Shown here: one piece after another, positions 1 to 6,257 of the stretch
Position numbering within the stretch: the stretch's first letter is position 1
Layout: every line of letters starts with the position of its first letter
DNA from: Myxococcales bacterium
GTDB lineage: Bacteria > Myxococcota_A > Polyangia > Polyangiales > Houyiibacteriaceae
Reading direction: 5' to 3'
DNA: 18,315 nt
Assembly (NCBI GenBank): GCA_030622585.1
Contig: JAUXFZ010000005.1
Span: 1-18,315 of the forward strand
Position numbers and translations under genes: made by a program
The notes under the pieces: generated by a model
Seen by the model: only the letters and a program-made list of their open reading frames with translations
Told to the model about the DNA's origin: nothing
Databases searched by the model: none

Positions 1-1
1 G

Positions 2-241
2 AATCACACGGAGGCGATTGTCACGGAAGATGCCGCCCATGCCGACCGGTGGATGCGCGAGGTCGACGCGAGCTTGGTTCTCGTGAACGCCTCGACTCGT
101 TTTAACGACGGGTTCGCGCTTGGCCTGGGCGCCGAGATCGGAATTTCGACAACAAAGCTTCATGCCTATGGTCCAATGGGCTTGGCCGAGCTCTGTACTC
201 TCAAATGGATCGGCCAAGGAGAGGGCCAAGTCAGGCAGTAA
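2..241 (+). CDS. proA: Gamma-glutamyl phosphate reductase, C-terminal end (partial)
   Basis: The 5' part lies outside the window; the open frame runs from base 2 to the TAA at 239-241 and gives about 79 residues. ProA reduces gamma-glutamyl phosphate to glutamate semialdehyde with NADPH in cytoplasmic proline synthesis. The visible tail has the features of the family's C-terminus: an N-H-T-E-A-I-V segment, the V-N-A-S-T-R-F stretch of the aldehyde dehydrogenase fold, G-A-E-I-G-I-S-T, and a closing G-P-M-G-L-x-E-L segment before K-W-I-G-x-G-E-G-Q-V-R. The catalytic cysteine region is not in the window. The rsfS start follows after 13 nt, so the two are probably co-transcribed. In many bacteria nadD sits between proA and rsfS, but there is no room for it here. 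Confidence 0.93.
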   Translation, partial: NHTEAIVTEDAAHADRWMREVDASLVLVNASTRFNDGFALGLGAEIGISTTKLHAYGPMGLAELCTLKWIGQGEGQVRQ

Positions 242-249
242 AGGAGGAA
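240..249 (+). promoter_or_regulatory. Strong Shine-Dalgarno site for rsfS
   Basis: The bases AAAGGAGGAA overlap the proA stop codon and lie 5 nt before a TTG codon at 255. This is a near-perfect match to the 16S rRNA 3' end and supports TTG 255 as the rsfS start. It is one of the clearest SD sites in the window. Confidence 0.75.
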
Positions 250-254
250 ACTAG

Positions 255-698
255 TTGGTCAAACAAGCAGACGGTGCACAACTGAAAACAAACCCGAGTC
301 CCCCTTCGACGAACGACCAGATAGTCGGCCGTGAGCTGGCTTTGAAGGTCGCCGAGGCAGCGCTCGATAAGAAGGCAGCAAGAATCGAGATCATCGATGT
401 ACGCGGCAAGGTCGATTACACCGACTACGTCATCGTGATGAGCGGGCGAAGCGATCGCCAAGTGGCTGCCATCGCGCGTGGGATCGAAGAAGACGTCAAG
501 CACAAGTACGGAGCACGGTGCTCGGGCGTTGAAGGGCTTCCGCAAGGCAATTGGGTGCTTCTCGATTTTGGCGATGTGGTCGTGCATATCTTTCATCAAG
601 ACACGCGCGGCTACTACGACCTCGAGGCGCTTTGGCTCGATGCGGATCGGGTAGAGTTCGAAGGCCAAACGGCCGACGAAGGTTTCGTCTTTCCGTAG
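255..698 (+). CDS. rsfS: Ribosome silencing factor RsfS
   Basis: This 147-residue protein belongs to the RsfS/Iojap family. These proteins bind L14 (uL14) on the 50S subunit and block joining with 30S when nutrients are low. The family core covers roughly residues 24-130: an amphipathic helix (E-L-A-L-K-V-A-E-A-A), then I-E-I-I-D-V-R, the Y-T-D-Y-V-I-V-M-S-G-R-S-D-R-Q-V block, a G-x-x-x-G-N-W-V-L-L-D-F-G-D segment, and H-I-F-H-Q-D-T-R-x-Y-Y-D-L-E-x-L-W. These are the hallmark motifs. The first 20 or so residues are a polar extension rich in Pro, Ser and Thr. The TTG start is set by the strong SD just upstream. The gene lies 13 nt after proA and 11 nt before rlmH, an arrangement common in bacteria. 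Confidence 0.95.
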   Translation: MVKQADGAQLKTNPSPPSTNDQIVGRELALKVAEAALDKKAARIEIIDVRGKVDYTDYVIVMSGRSDRQVAAIARGIEEDVKHKYGARCSGVEGLPQGNWVLLDFGDVVVHIFHQDTRGYYDLEALWLDADRVEFEGQTADEGFVFP

Positions 699-709
699 AC
701 CCTCGCGTT

Positions 710-1150
710 GTGCACGTACGAATCATCGCCGTTGGGAAAGCGAAGGACCGCGACTTGCGGTCACTGCTGGGCGACTACTACGCGCGAATAGGGCGATACG
801 CCAAGCTCGAAGAGATCGAGATTAAAGACGGCAAAGCGGATGACGTAGCCGAACGCCTCGCACGCAGTATCCCCGATCGCTCCCGTGTCGTAGCTCTCGA
901 AGTCGACGGCCGCGCGTTCGGCAGCCGAGACTTCGCGAAGTGGTTGGGCCGTGCTGAAAACGAGTCGGTTCAAACCGTGGTGTTCCTGATCGGCGGCGCC
1001 TACGGCCTTCCCCAGGAGCTGTCAAAGAAGGCAGACCTACGCCTCTCGCTCTCCTCCATGACACTGCCCCACCGCCTAGCCCGTTTGTTCCTGGCCGAAC
1101 AGATCTATCGAGCGTTCTCGATCCTACGCGGCGAACCCTACGACCACTAG
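710..1150 (+). CDS. rlmH: 23S rRNA (pseudouridine-1915-N3)-methyltransferase RlmH
   Basis: RlmH is a SPOUT-class enzyme that uses SAM to methylate pseudouridine 1915 in helix 69 of 23S rRNA on assembled ribosomes. The 146-residue product is close to the family's usual size of about 155. It opens with the typical V-R-I-I-A-V-G-K-A-K strand, has the SAM-knot signature I-G-G-A-Y-G-L-P at about 94-101, and ends with the diagnostic E-Q-I-Y-R-A-F-S-I-L-R-G-E-P-Y tail. GTG 710 was chosen because it places the first beta strand at residue 2. The frame is open further upstream, but that part only overlaps rsfS. The gene follows rsfS by 11 nt, and both products act on the 50S subunit. Confidence 0.95.
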   Translation: MHVRIIAVGKAKDRDLRSLLGDYYARIGRYAKLEEIEIKDGKADDVAERLARSIPDRSRVVALEVDGRAFGSRDFAKWLGRAENESVQTVVFLIGGAYGLPQELSKKADLRLSLSSMTLPHRLARLFLAEQIYRAFSILRGEPYDH

Positions 1151-1208
1151 ACCGCGCGCCAGCGTCAGTGCCGGGGCAACTCTTCTCGGCGACGGTCGAT
1201 ACGCCCGC

Positions 1209-1832
1209 ATGCGAGATCTCCTTGGTGGACTCCTCAGCCTGGTTGCACCGCTTCGTTGTCCTGGCTGCGACGAGCCGACGGCCGGCAGCACAGTCTTCTG
1301 CACCTCCTGCACGGCGCTCATCGAACCGGCCTCCGACTCGGGCGCAGTCTACGAATACGGCGGCCCAGTCGCTGACGCGATCCAGCGATTCAAGTACGAC
1401 GCCCGCAGTGAGCTCGGCGCCTTGCTCGGATCGGTGATGGCGGAAGAAGCGAGTCAGTGGGCCGGCAGAGTCGACGCCGTAGTGCCGGTCCCGCTCCACT
1501 GGCGCCGGCGTCGCGCGCGGGGGTATGACCAGGCCGCACTGCTTGCGAGGCCCCTCGCGAGCTCGCTCGGGGTGCCCGCGCTGCTTCGATGCCTTCGCCG
1601 TGTGCGCAACACGCCGAGCCAAGTGGACCTGCCGCACGCCGAGCGGCAGCGGAACATCGCAGGGGCGTTTGCCACATCGGCGCTGCATGGGGTGGGGCGG
1701 GTCCTGCTCGTGGATGACGTTCGAACGACGGGCGCGACGCTCGGGGCAGCCTCGGAGGCTCTCCGGGCGGGCGGAGCATCCGAGGTGCATACCTTCGTGC
1801 TGGCGGCTCGCGTTCTTGTTCAAGCCACGTAG
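1209..1832 (+). CDS. ComF/GntX-family phosphoribosyltransferase-like protein
   Basis: This 207-residue ComF-family protein combines an N-terminal zinc ribbon with a type I phosphoribosyltransferase (PRTase) fold. The four zinc ligands are C17, C20, C31 and C34. The PRTase part has V-V-P-V-P-L-H-W followed by R-R-R-x-R-G-Y-D-Q (91-107), a R-Q-R-N-I-A-G-A-F block near 146-154, and the PRPP-binding loop L-L-V-D-D-V-R-T-T-G-A-T (about 166-177) with both acidic residues intact. In Gram-positive bacteria ComF takes part in DNA uptake. In Gram-negative bacteria homologues are often called GntX and their substrate is unknown. No other competence gene is present here, so a DNA-uptake role cannot be inferred. 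The ATG at 1209 lacks an obvious SD; 58 nt separate it from rlmH. Confidence 0.9.
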   Translation: MRDLLGGLLSLVAPLRCPGCDEPTAGSTVFCTSCTALIEPASDSGAVYEYGGPVADAIQRFKYDARSELGALLGSVMAEEASQWAGRVDAVVPVPLHWRRRRARGYDQAALLARPLASSLGVPALLRCLRRVRNTPSQVDLPHAERQRNIAGAFATSALHGVGRVLLVDDVRTTGATLGAASEALRAGGASEVHTFVLAARVLVQAT

Positions 1833-1841
1833 AGTGGCCAG

Positions 1842-2618
1842 GTGCGGTGCCTCATCCTCTGTTGCGCGTGTTTGGTGGCGTGTGCTCAGCCCCCGCCGGT
1901 TCAAGACCCCCTCGATTACCTGAGACTGGGCGTCGATCCCGGCGCCGAGGCGGACGCTGTCATCGAGGATCTCCGTAAGCACGGCTTTGAGATCGGCCGT
2001 CGCATCGACGAACGCGACTACGTGGCCTTTGACGCTGTCCGGGGCCCTGACTCGACCGTCCGTGTGCTGACATCGCGTGGCCCCTCCTTGTCGATCCTAG
2101 TGCCGGACGCGCGGTGGCCCGAGCGACTATGGGTCGAGCTCGGCCCGGAGCCCCGGCCGGACTTCGATCGTGACGGGCAGCATGATGTCGTGGTGACGAT
2201 CCGCGAGCGGGGAAGAACCTGCCTGGCCTGGGCCCAGGTCGATGCCGATGGCTACGCCTCCGAGGTTTTTCGACCGCGTATCGAGTGGGGAGAGACACCG
2301 TGTGTCATCGAGATCGACGTATCCTGGCCGCGAGTTCTTCTCGAGGTTTCAGTCCCCAACGCGCCAATGCCCGACGCGCGCGTTCGGATCTCTATCAAAG
2401 CAAACGCGCGAAGCTGGGTGCTCGATCACTCCCCGTCGGCCACGGCACGTTGGGATGCAGAGGTGGAACGCCGTAAGCAGGCCCTCGAGGAGGCTGAAAC
2501 ACGCGGCGACATTCCCGCTGCTCGTCGGTTGGAGACCGAGCTGGCGTGGCTCGAGCGACTTCGCACAGCCGAACAGCCCGTGCTAGAGCCGACAGGGGAT
2601 GGCGAAGAAGCGCGTTGA
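1842..2618 (+). CDS. Hypothetical lipoprotein with a DxDxDG motif
   Basis: I do not recognise a family for this 258-residue protein. The N-terminus is a very short, cysteine-rich hydrophobic signal ending in a lipobox L-V-A-C (C14), followed by a Pro-rich linker, so a lipid-anchored envelope protein is likely. Residues 25-195 alternate acidic loops with short beta strands. D-F-D-R-D-G at 107-112 resembles calcium-binding loops of EF-hand, FG-GAP or thrombospondin type-3 repeats and precedes a V-V-V-T-I strand. Residues 203-245 are charged and look like a coiled coil (A-E-V-E-R-R-K-Q-A-L-E-E-A). Translation starts at GTG 1842, 9 nt after comF. The 3' end overlaps smpB by 20 nt in a different frame. 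The coding call is firm because frame and spacing fit the operon; the function is unknown. Confidence 0.8.
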   Translation: MRCLILCCACLVACAQPPPVQDPLDYLRLGVDPGAEADAVIEDLRKHGFEIGRRIDERDYVAFDAVRGPDSTVRVLTSRGPSLSILVPDARWPERLWVELGPEPRPDFDRDGQHDVVVTIRERGRTCLAWAQVDADGYASEVFRPRIEWGETPCVIEIDVSWPRVLLEVSVPNAPMPDARVRISIKANARSWVLDHSPSATARWDAEVERRKQALEEAETRGDIPAARRLETELAWLERLRTAEQPVLEPTGDGEEAR

Positions 2619-3087
2619 TAAAGGCGTTCCAGGAATGGAATTTCTGGTGTGCCGTAACCCGAAGGCCGCCAAACGCTACGACATCGATGAGCGGCTCGAG
2701 GCCGGCATGGTGCTCTACGGCACCGAGGTAAAGAGCCTCCGTGCGCGTCGCGGGAACCTCGAAGCCGCCTACTGCCGAATCGACGCCGACGAGCTTTTCC
2801 TTTACGGCATGCACATCGCTCCCTATGAGCAGGGAGGCCATGCAGGGCATGAGACCCAGCGACGCCGCAAGCTTCTCGTACACAAGCGCGAAATCGAGAA
2901 CCTGCGCGGGCGGCTGACGATGCGTGGCTATGCGCTGGTGCCGCTTCAGGTCTACTTCAAGAACGGCGTGGCCAAAGTTCAGCTAGGGCTCGGCCGCGGC
3001 AAGAAGAAGGGCGACGAGCGAGATGCGATTCGCAAGCAGGAAGACCTGAAAGAGGCCCGCGCCGCCATGCGGCGTCAAAAAGGCTGA
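2599..3087 (+). CDS. smpB: SsrA (tmRNA)-binding protein SmpB
   Basis: SmpB binds tmRNA, delivers it to ribosomes stalled on broken mRNA, and places its C-terminal tail in the empty mRNA channel during trans-translation. The 162-residue product has the full family pattern: a basic start, R-N-P-K-A-A-K-R-Y-D-I-D-E-R-L-E-A-G, the L-Y-G-T-E-V-K-S-L-R-A signature (about 39-49), G-M-H-I-A-P-Y-E-Q-G, R-K-L-L-V-H-K-R-E-I, V-P-L-Q-V-Y-F-K-N-G, and the tmRNA-contacting L-G-L-G-R-G-K-K-K-G-D-E-R. The tail is basic (E-A-R-A-A-M-R-R-Q-K-G) as expected. Its start overlaps the lipoprotein gene by 20 nt, which suggests translational coupling. I did not find the partner tmRNA gene ssrA next to it. Confidence 0.96.
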   Translation: MAKKRVDKGVPGMEFLVCRNPKAAKRYDIDERLEAGMVLYGTEVKSLRARRGNLEAAYCRIDADELFLYGMHIAPYEQGGHAGHETQRRRKLLVHKREIENLRGRLTMRGYALVPLQVYFKNGVAKVQLGLGRGKKKGDERDAIRKQEDLKEARAAMRRQKG

Positions 3088-3091
3088 TCAG

Positions 3092-3352
3092 GTGAAGCTT
3101 CGATTGGACAGCGGTGAGGACGCGGAGGCCTGCAGCTTCGATGGAGTAGTTCTCACCGTACTGAGTCCCCGGGCGTTCGCACCGGGCGCGCCGATTCGTT
3201 TCAGTGCGACGGCCGGCGGTGACGCGCGCAGCTTCGAGGGTAGAACGATCGGCTCAAAGCGCGTGGACGACGCGCACTTCGAGGTGCGCCTGCGGTTGGT
3301 CAATCTACGCCGCGTCGACCGCGAGCTCCTCGCCGGGCGCATCGGGAGCTGA
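3092..3352 (+). CDS. Small hypothetical protein, possibly a PilZ-like beta barrel
   Basis: This 86-residue protein starts at GTG 3092, 4 nt after the smpB stop, so it is probably translated from the smpB message. The predicted pattern is almost all beta: V-V-L-T-V-L-S-P-R-A-F, then A-P-G-A-P-I-R-F-S-A-T, a turn, R-S-F-E-G-R-T-I-G-S-K-R-V, H-F-E-V-R-L-R-L-V-N-L, and a basic end R-R-V-D-R-E-L-L. The order of an 'x-P-G-x-x-I-R-F' strand, a 'G-R-T-I' strand, an 'F-E-V-R' strand and a closing 'R-R-x-D-R-x-x-L' resembles the second half of PilZ domains. The c-di-GMP-binding RxxxR and D/NxSxxG motifs are not visible. I treat the PilZ link as a guess. Codon pattern and spacing support a real gene. 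Confidence 0.6.
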   Translation: MKLRLDSGEDAEACSFDGVVLTVLSPRAFAPGAPIRFSATAGGDARSFEGRTIGSKRVDDAHFEVRLRLVNLRRVDRELLAGRIGS

Positions 3353-3378
3353 CGACTCCACGAAGGAGACTGTCGCCT

Positions 3379-4716
3379 CTATTTGGCTCGGGCTTCGAGT
3401 TCCTTGAAGACGGCTGCCTTCACCGCTTCGAACTCACTCGGTAGACTGACCGGCTTGTTGGGGTGTTTGCTCTCCACCCCGGGTATCTCGTTTTCGTGGT
3501 ATCGGATCTTGAATTGCGTGAACTTCAGGCCGTTGGCCGTGGCGATCACCACCGCGCGTTGGCCGGGTTCCACGAGGCCCTTGGCTCGAATCTTCTCGAG
3601 GGCTGCGAGGGCGACGCCGGTGTGCGGGCAGGTGTAGCTGCCTGCTCGGTCCGCTGCGGCGGACGCTTCGGCAAGCTCGGATTCGCTGGCCTGCTCGACG
3701 ACCCCGTCGAATGCCTTCAGCGCGCGAATCGCACGGCGGACGCTCACGGGGTTCCCGATTCGAATGGCGCTCGCCTCGGTGTCCTGTGCGGTTATCGCCT
3801 CGAAGCTATCCCAACCTTGCTTGTAGGCCCTGTAGAGTGGGTTGGCTTTCTCGGCCTGCGCCAAGCACAGCCGGGGGCGCTTGGAGGTGAGCCCCAGCTC
3901 GAACATCATATCGAAGCCGGCGGCCAACGCGGCCACGTTGCCGAGGTTGCCTCCAGGAATGATGACCCAGTCCGGTACTTGCCAGTCGAACTGCTGGACG
4001 ATCTCGATCGCGACCGTCTTCTGCCCCTCGAGCCGAAGTGAGTTCATCGAGTTGGCGAGATAGATGCCCTCTTCGTTGGTGAGCTTTTGCACGATGGCCA
4101 TGCACCCGTCGAAGTCCGTGTCGAGCGCGCAAACGAGCGCACCATTGGCGAGGGGCTGGACCAGTTGTGCCGTCGTGACTTTGCCCTTGGGAAGCAACAC
4201 GACGGACGGAATTCCCGCCGATGCGCAATACGCAGCAAGCGCCGCCGAGGTGTCGCCCGTCGATGCACACGCGATGGCGCGGATCGGTGTGCCGTCCTCG
4301 ATCATTTGTTTGACGGTGCTGACCAAGACCGTCATTCCGAGATCCTTGAACGACCCGGTGTGACTGTTGCCGCAGTTCTTGATCCAAACGTCTTTGAGCC
4401 CGAGGGTCTTGCCGTAACGCTCCGCCCAGAACAGGTTGGTGCCGCCTTCAGCCGTCGAGACGACGTTCTCTTCCCGGAGGTTCGGCTGCACCCACTCCTT
4501 CTTGCCCCAGACGCCACTTCCGTACGGCCAGTCGCGGGTCATCCATCGTTGATCGAACAACTTGATCCACGCTGAGCCGCTTCGGTTCTTCAACGCGTCC
4601 ATGTCGTGATGGACTTCGAGTAGCTCTCCGCACTCCGGGCAGTTGTAGATTACCTGGTTGAGAGGGTACGTTCCGTGACAACCCGCGACGCAGCGAAATG
4701 ATGCACTGTAACTCAT
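3379..4716 (-). CDS. thrC: Threonine synthase
   Basis: This 445-residue PLP enzyme converts O-phosphohomoserine to threonine and phosphate. A zinc-ribbon-like N-terminus carries C9, C13, C26 and C29 (x-C-V-A-G-C, then N-C-P-E-C-G). The PLP-anchoring lysine is K124 in N-S-H-T-G-S-F-K-D. The phosphate-binding loop A-S-T-G-D-T-S-A-A-L follows at about 151-160, and P-G-G-N-L-G-N lies further on. The C-terminal part includes S-Y-T-C-P-H-T-G-V-A, typical of the family. The ATG at 4716 is the first start in frame and puts the ribbon at the N-terminus. No SD precedes it; a TATACT hexamer ends 9 nt upstream. The gene lies 54 nt after the CNB protein on the same strand and converges on the small gene ending at 3352. 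No other threonine-pathway gene is nearby. Confidence 0.95.
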   Translation of the reverse strand: MSYSASFRCVAGCHGTYPLNQVIYNCPECGELLEVHHDMDALKNRSGSAWIKLFDQRWMTRDWPYGSGVWGKKEWVQPNLREENVVSTAEGGTNLFWAERYGKTLGLKDVWIKNCGNSHTGSFKDLGMTVLVSTVKQMIEDGTPIRAIACASTGDTSAALAAYCASAGIPSVVLLPKGKVTTAQLVQPLANGALVCALDTDFDGCMAIVQKLTNEEGIYLANSMNSLRLEGQKTVAIEIVQQFDWQVPDWVIIPGGNLGNVAALAAGFDMMFELGLTSKRPRLCLAQAEKANPLYRAYKQGWDSFEAITAQDTEASAIRIGNPVSVRRAIRALKAFDGVVEQASESELAEASAAADRAGSYTCPHTGVALAALEKIRAKGLVEPGQRAVVIATANGLKFTQFKIRYHENEIPGVESKHPNKPVSLPSEFEAVKAAVFKELEARAK

Positions 4717-4725
4717 GAGGGCGTC

Positions 4726-4731
4726 AGTATA
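4726..4731 (-). promoter_or_regulatory. Candidate -10 element for thrC (possible leaderless start)
   Basis: On the minus strand the hexamer TATACT matches the TATAAT consensus at 5 of 6 bases. It ends 9 nt before the thrC ATG, so a transcript starting about 7 nt downstream of it would have almost no leader. The hexamer 17 nt upstream (TGTGCA, 4754-4749) matches the -35 consensus at only 3 positions. A weak inverted repeat, CGCCTG/CAGGCG (4756-4777, 10-nt loop), spans the stop of the upstream gene. Support is the sequence match only. Confidence 0.4.
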
Positions 4732-4770
4732 GAGCGTTCGTCAGGGGGTGCACATCGCCTGCCGCAGGAG

Positions 4771-6165
4771 TCAGGCGCCACTCTTGCGCCACGGCTCCGG
4801 CAGAAGCGAGAACGTGGGCGTGCTAGGCCGCCTCGCGAGCTCTTCGAGGTGGGCGACCATCTTCGGATGCTTGGAAACCAGCTCGTGAAAACGCTGTGCG
4901 GACAAGCGCAGCACCAGGACATCGGACGAGGCCTCGACCGTCATCGGGGACGTGCTGCGTGTCAGCATGGAGTGCTGGCCGAGAGCGCGCCCGAGCTTGA
5001 GGCTCCCGATTCTTTCGCCGTTTGCCTGAATGGCGGTCAGGTGGCCGATCATAGGGATGTAGAGGCCATCCGCCCGCTTTCCGGCTTCGAGGATCGCGGT
5101 GCCCTGGTTGGCGCGGCGGACCTCGAACATCCCCGCGACCGTCGCCCGGGCTTGGTGGTCGAAACTCGAGAACATGGGCGCGCTTCGCACCAGGGTTGCG
5201 ACCAGCCGGCGTCCGAGCACTTCGAGCAAGACGTCACCGAGCGCAGGGTGTTCGACGACGAGCCGATCCAACAACAGCTTGCTGATGCGCAGCGCGCGGA
5301 CCTTCGTCCGTGCCGCCACGTCCCCTTCGTAGCTGACGTTCTCGAGCAGACAGGAGACGCCGACCACGTCGCCCTCGGACAACAGGATCGCCTCCTCGTC
5401 GGGCGAACGAACGAGCTGGACGCTCCCCTCGACCAGCGCGAAGAGAGCGTCGGCCGTCGTGCCCTTCTCGATGAGGCTTTCCCCTGGCTCGAGGTCGATC
5501 AGCCGCGACTCCTGGACCATCCTTGCCAGCACCGAGCTGGGAACTTCTGCAAACAGCGGCATCGACGGGAGCTGCGCGAGGTGCTCCGCGGTCGGCCGCT
5601 CGCTGAGACCGTTGATGGGGCTCGGTCGGTCTTGCACCTCGGCATCGGAGACGTCGAGGTCGAGCGTCATGTGTCGAGCTGCTGGCGGCGTCGTGAACCT
5701 CAGCAAGTCGTCTCCAGCAGTCTTGTCGGCCACCAACGGGATGGCGTCGAGGGAGAAGCTTTTCGTCTGAGCAGTCGGCTCATCGCCATCCCCTGCGGCG
5801 TCCACATCTGCGGTGATGGCCCCCGAGCGCGCAGAACGGTGCAGTTTCCTCGCGGTGTCCATGCTGACCCGGGCGAGCACGTCCACACGCTCCGGCGCGA
5901 TCGTGAGGACGACTTTCGCCATTGCCGCCGCCCGCGCCACAAAGCCCTGCTGCGCATAGAGGTCGACCGCCAGCTCGTACGAGCCAATCGCGTCTTCCGG
6001 GCGGCCTAGCCGTTTCAACAGGTCGCCTTTGCGGTGGGGCCAGCGCGGCTCGCGCCGCTCCACCATTTGGAGGGCCTCGTAGTGGCCGAGGGCTTCGCTC
6101 AGCCGCCCCCTGCGGAGCGCCTGGTTCAGCTTGTCCCGAAGGTCCTTGCTGCGACTACCCGACAC
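4771..6165 (-). CDS. TPR protein with two cyclic-nucleotide-binding folds
   Basis: The 464-residue product has three parts. Residues 5-100 are helical and TPR-like (G-R-L-S-E-A-L-G-H-Y-E-A-L and L-G-R-P-E-D-A-I-G-S-Y-E-L-A). Residues 105-195 are a low-complexity acidic linker. Two CNB barrels follow at about 202-322 and 330-446 (P-L-F-A-E-V-P then E-P-G-E-S-L-I-E-K-G; M-F-S-S-F then G-T-A-I-L-E-A-G). The usual phosphate-binding cassette, F-G-E-x-A-L-L with a downstream R-x-A, is not kept in either: the first reads G-V-S-C-L-L-E-N, the second G-Q-H-S-M-L. Canonical cAMP or cGMP binding is therefore doubtful. There is no HTH, kinase or membrane segment, so it is not a Crp-type regulator and may act as a scaffold. 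The start is GTG 6165, without an SD. It is divergent from the ubiB-like gene and 54 nt upstream of thrC. Confidence 0.85.
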   Translation of the reverse strand: MSGSRSKDLRDKLNQALRRGRLSEALGHYEALQMVERREPRWPHRKGDLLKRLGRPEDAIGSYELAVDLYAQQGFVARAAAMAKVVLTIAPERVDVLARVSMDTARKLHRSARSGAITADVDAAGDGDEPTAQTKSFSLDAIPLVADKTAGDDLLRFTTPPAARHMTLDLDVSDAEVQDRPSPINGLSERPTAEHLAQLPSMPLFAEVPSSVLARMVQESRLIDLEPGESLIEKGTTADALFALVEGSVQLVRSPDEEAILLSEGDVVGVSCLLENVSYEGDVAARTKVRALRISKLLLDRLVVEHPALGDVLLEVLGRRLVATLVRSAPMFSSFDHQARATVAGMFEVRRANQGTAILEAGKRADGLYIPMIGHLTAIQANGERIGSLKLGRALGQHSMLTRSTSPMTVEASSDVLVLRLSAQRFHELVSKHPKMVAHLEELARRPSTPTFSLLPEPWRKSGA

Positions 6166-6173
6166 GATGTAAT
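6146..6173 (+). promoter_or_regulatory. Weak candidate promoter for the ubiB-ruvX-mltG run
   Basis: TTGCTG (6146-6151) and TGTAAT (6168-6173) are spaced by 16 nt. The -10 matches 5 of 6 bases and the -35 only 3 of 6. The position is plausible because the 92-nt gap at 6166-6257 is the only intergenic space between two divergent genes and must hold both promoters, but the match itself is weak. A start near 6180 would give a leader of about 78 nt. Confidence 0.22.
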
Positions 6174-6176
6174 CAT

Positions 6177-6182
6177 TTTATA
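6177..6182 (-). promoter_or_regulatory. Candidate -10 element for the TPR-CNB gene (possible leaderless start)
   Basis: On the minus strand TATAAA (5 of 6 to consensus) lies 11 nt before the GTG start at 6165, inside an AT-rich island at about 6168-6184 that stands out in this GC-rich sequence. Transcription starting about 7 nt downstream would leave a leader of roughly 4-5 nt. No good -35 element is seen. The spacing resembles that before thrC. Confidence 0.4.
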
Positions 6183-6257
6183 CCCTTTGGGCCCAGCTCC
6201 AAAGCACTGGGACGCGCGCCAAACGCTGCTATCGTCCCCCTCCAACCGCAGAACCGC

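Noticed and set aside
822..1982. A 386-residue minus-strand open frame opposite rlmH, comF and the lipoprotein gene.
   Set aside because: It is antisense to three well-supported genes, its product is Arg/Gly-rich with no family motifs, and high GC easily creates such mirror frames.
3353..3378. A possible bidirectional terminator between the small gene and thrC.
   Set aside because: Only a 4-bp CTCC/GGAG stem with a mismatch beyond it and no T-run; too weak to call.
3088..3378. A tmRNA (ssrA) gene next to smpB.
   Set aside because: The region is coding and short, with no tRNA-like ends or tag-peptide frame that I could see.
4849..6009. A 386-residue plus-strand open frame opposite the TPR-CNB gene.
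   Set aside because: The real gene on the other strand shows clear domains; this product is His/Arg/Gln-rich with no recognisable fold.
5922..6257. A possible 112-residue N-terminal extension of the UbiB-like kinase.
   Set aside because: It overlaps the opposite-strand TPR-CNB gene, is Pro/Ala/Arg-rich with no domain, and family members start near the residues encoded at 6258.
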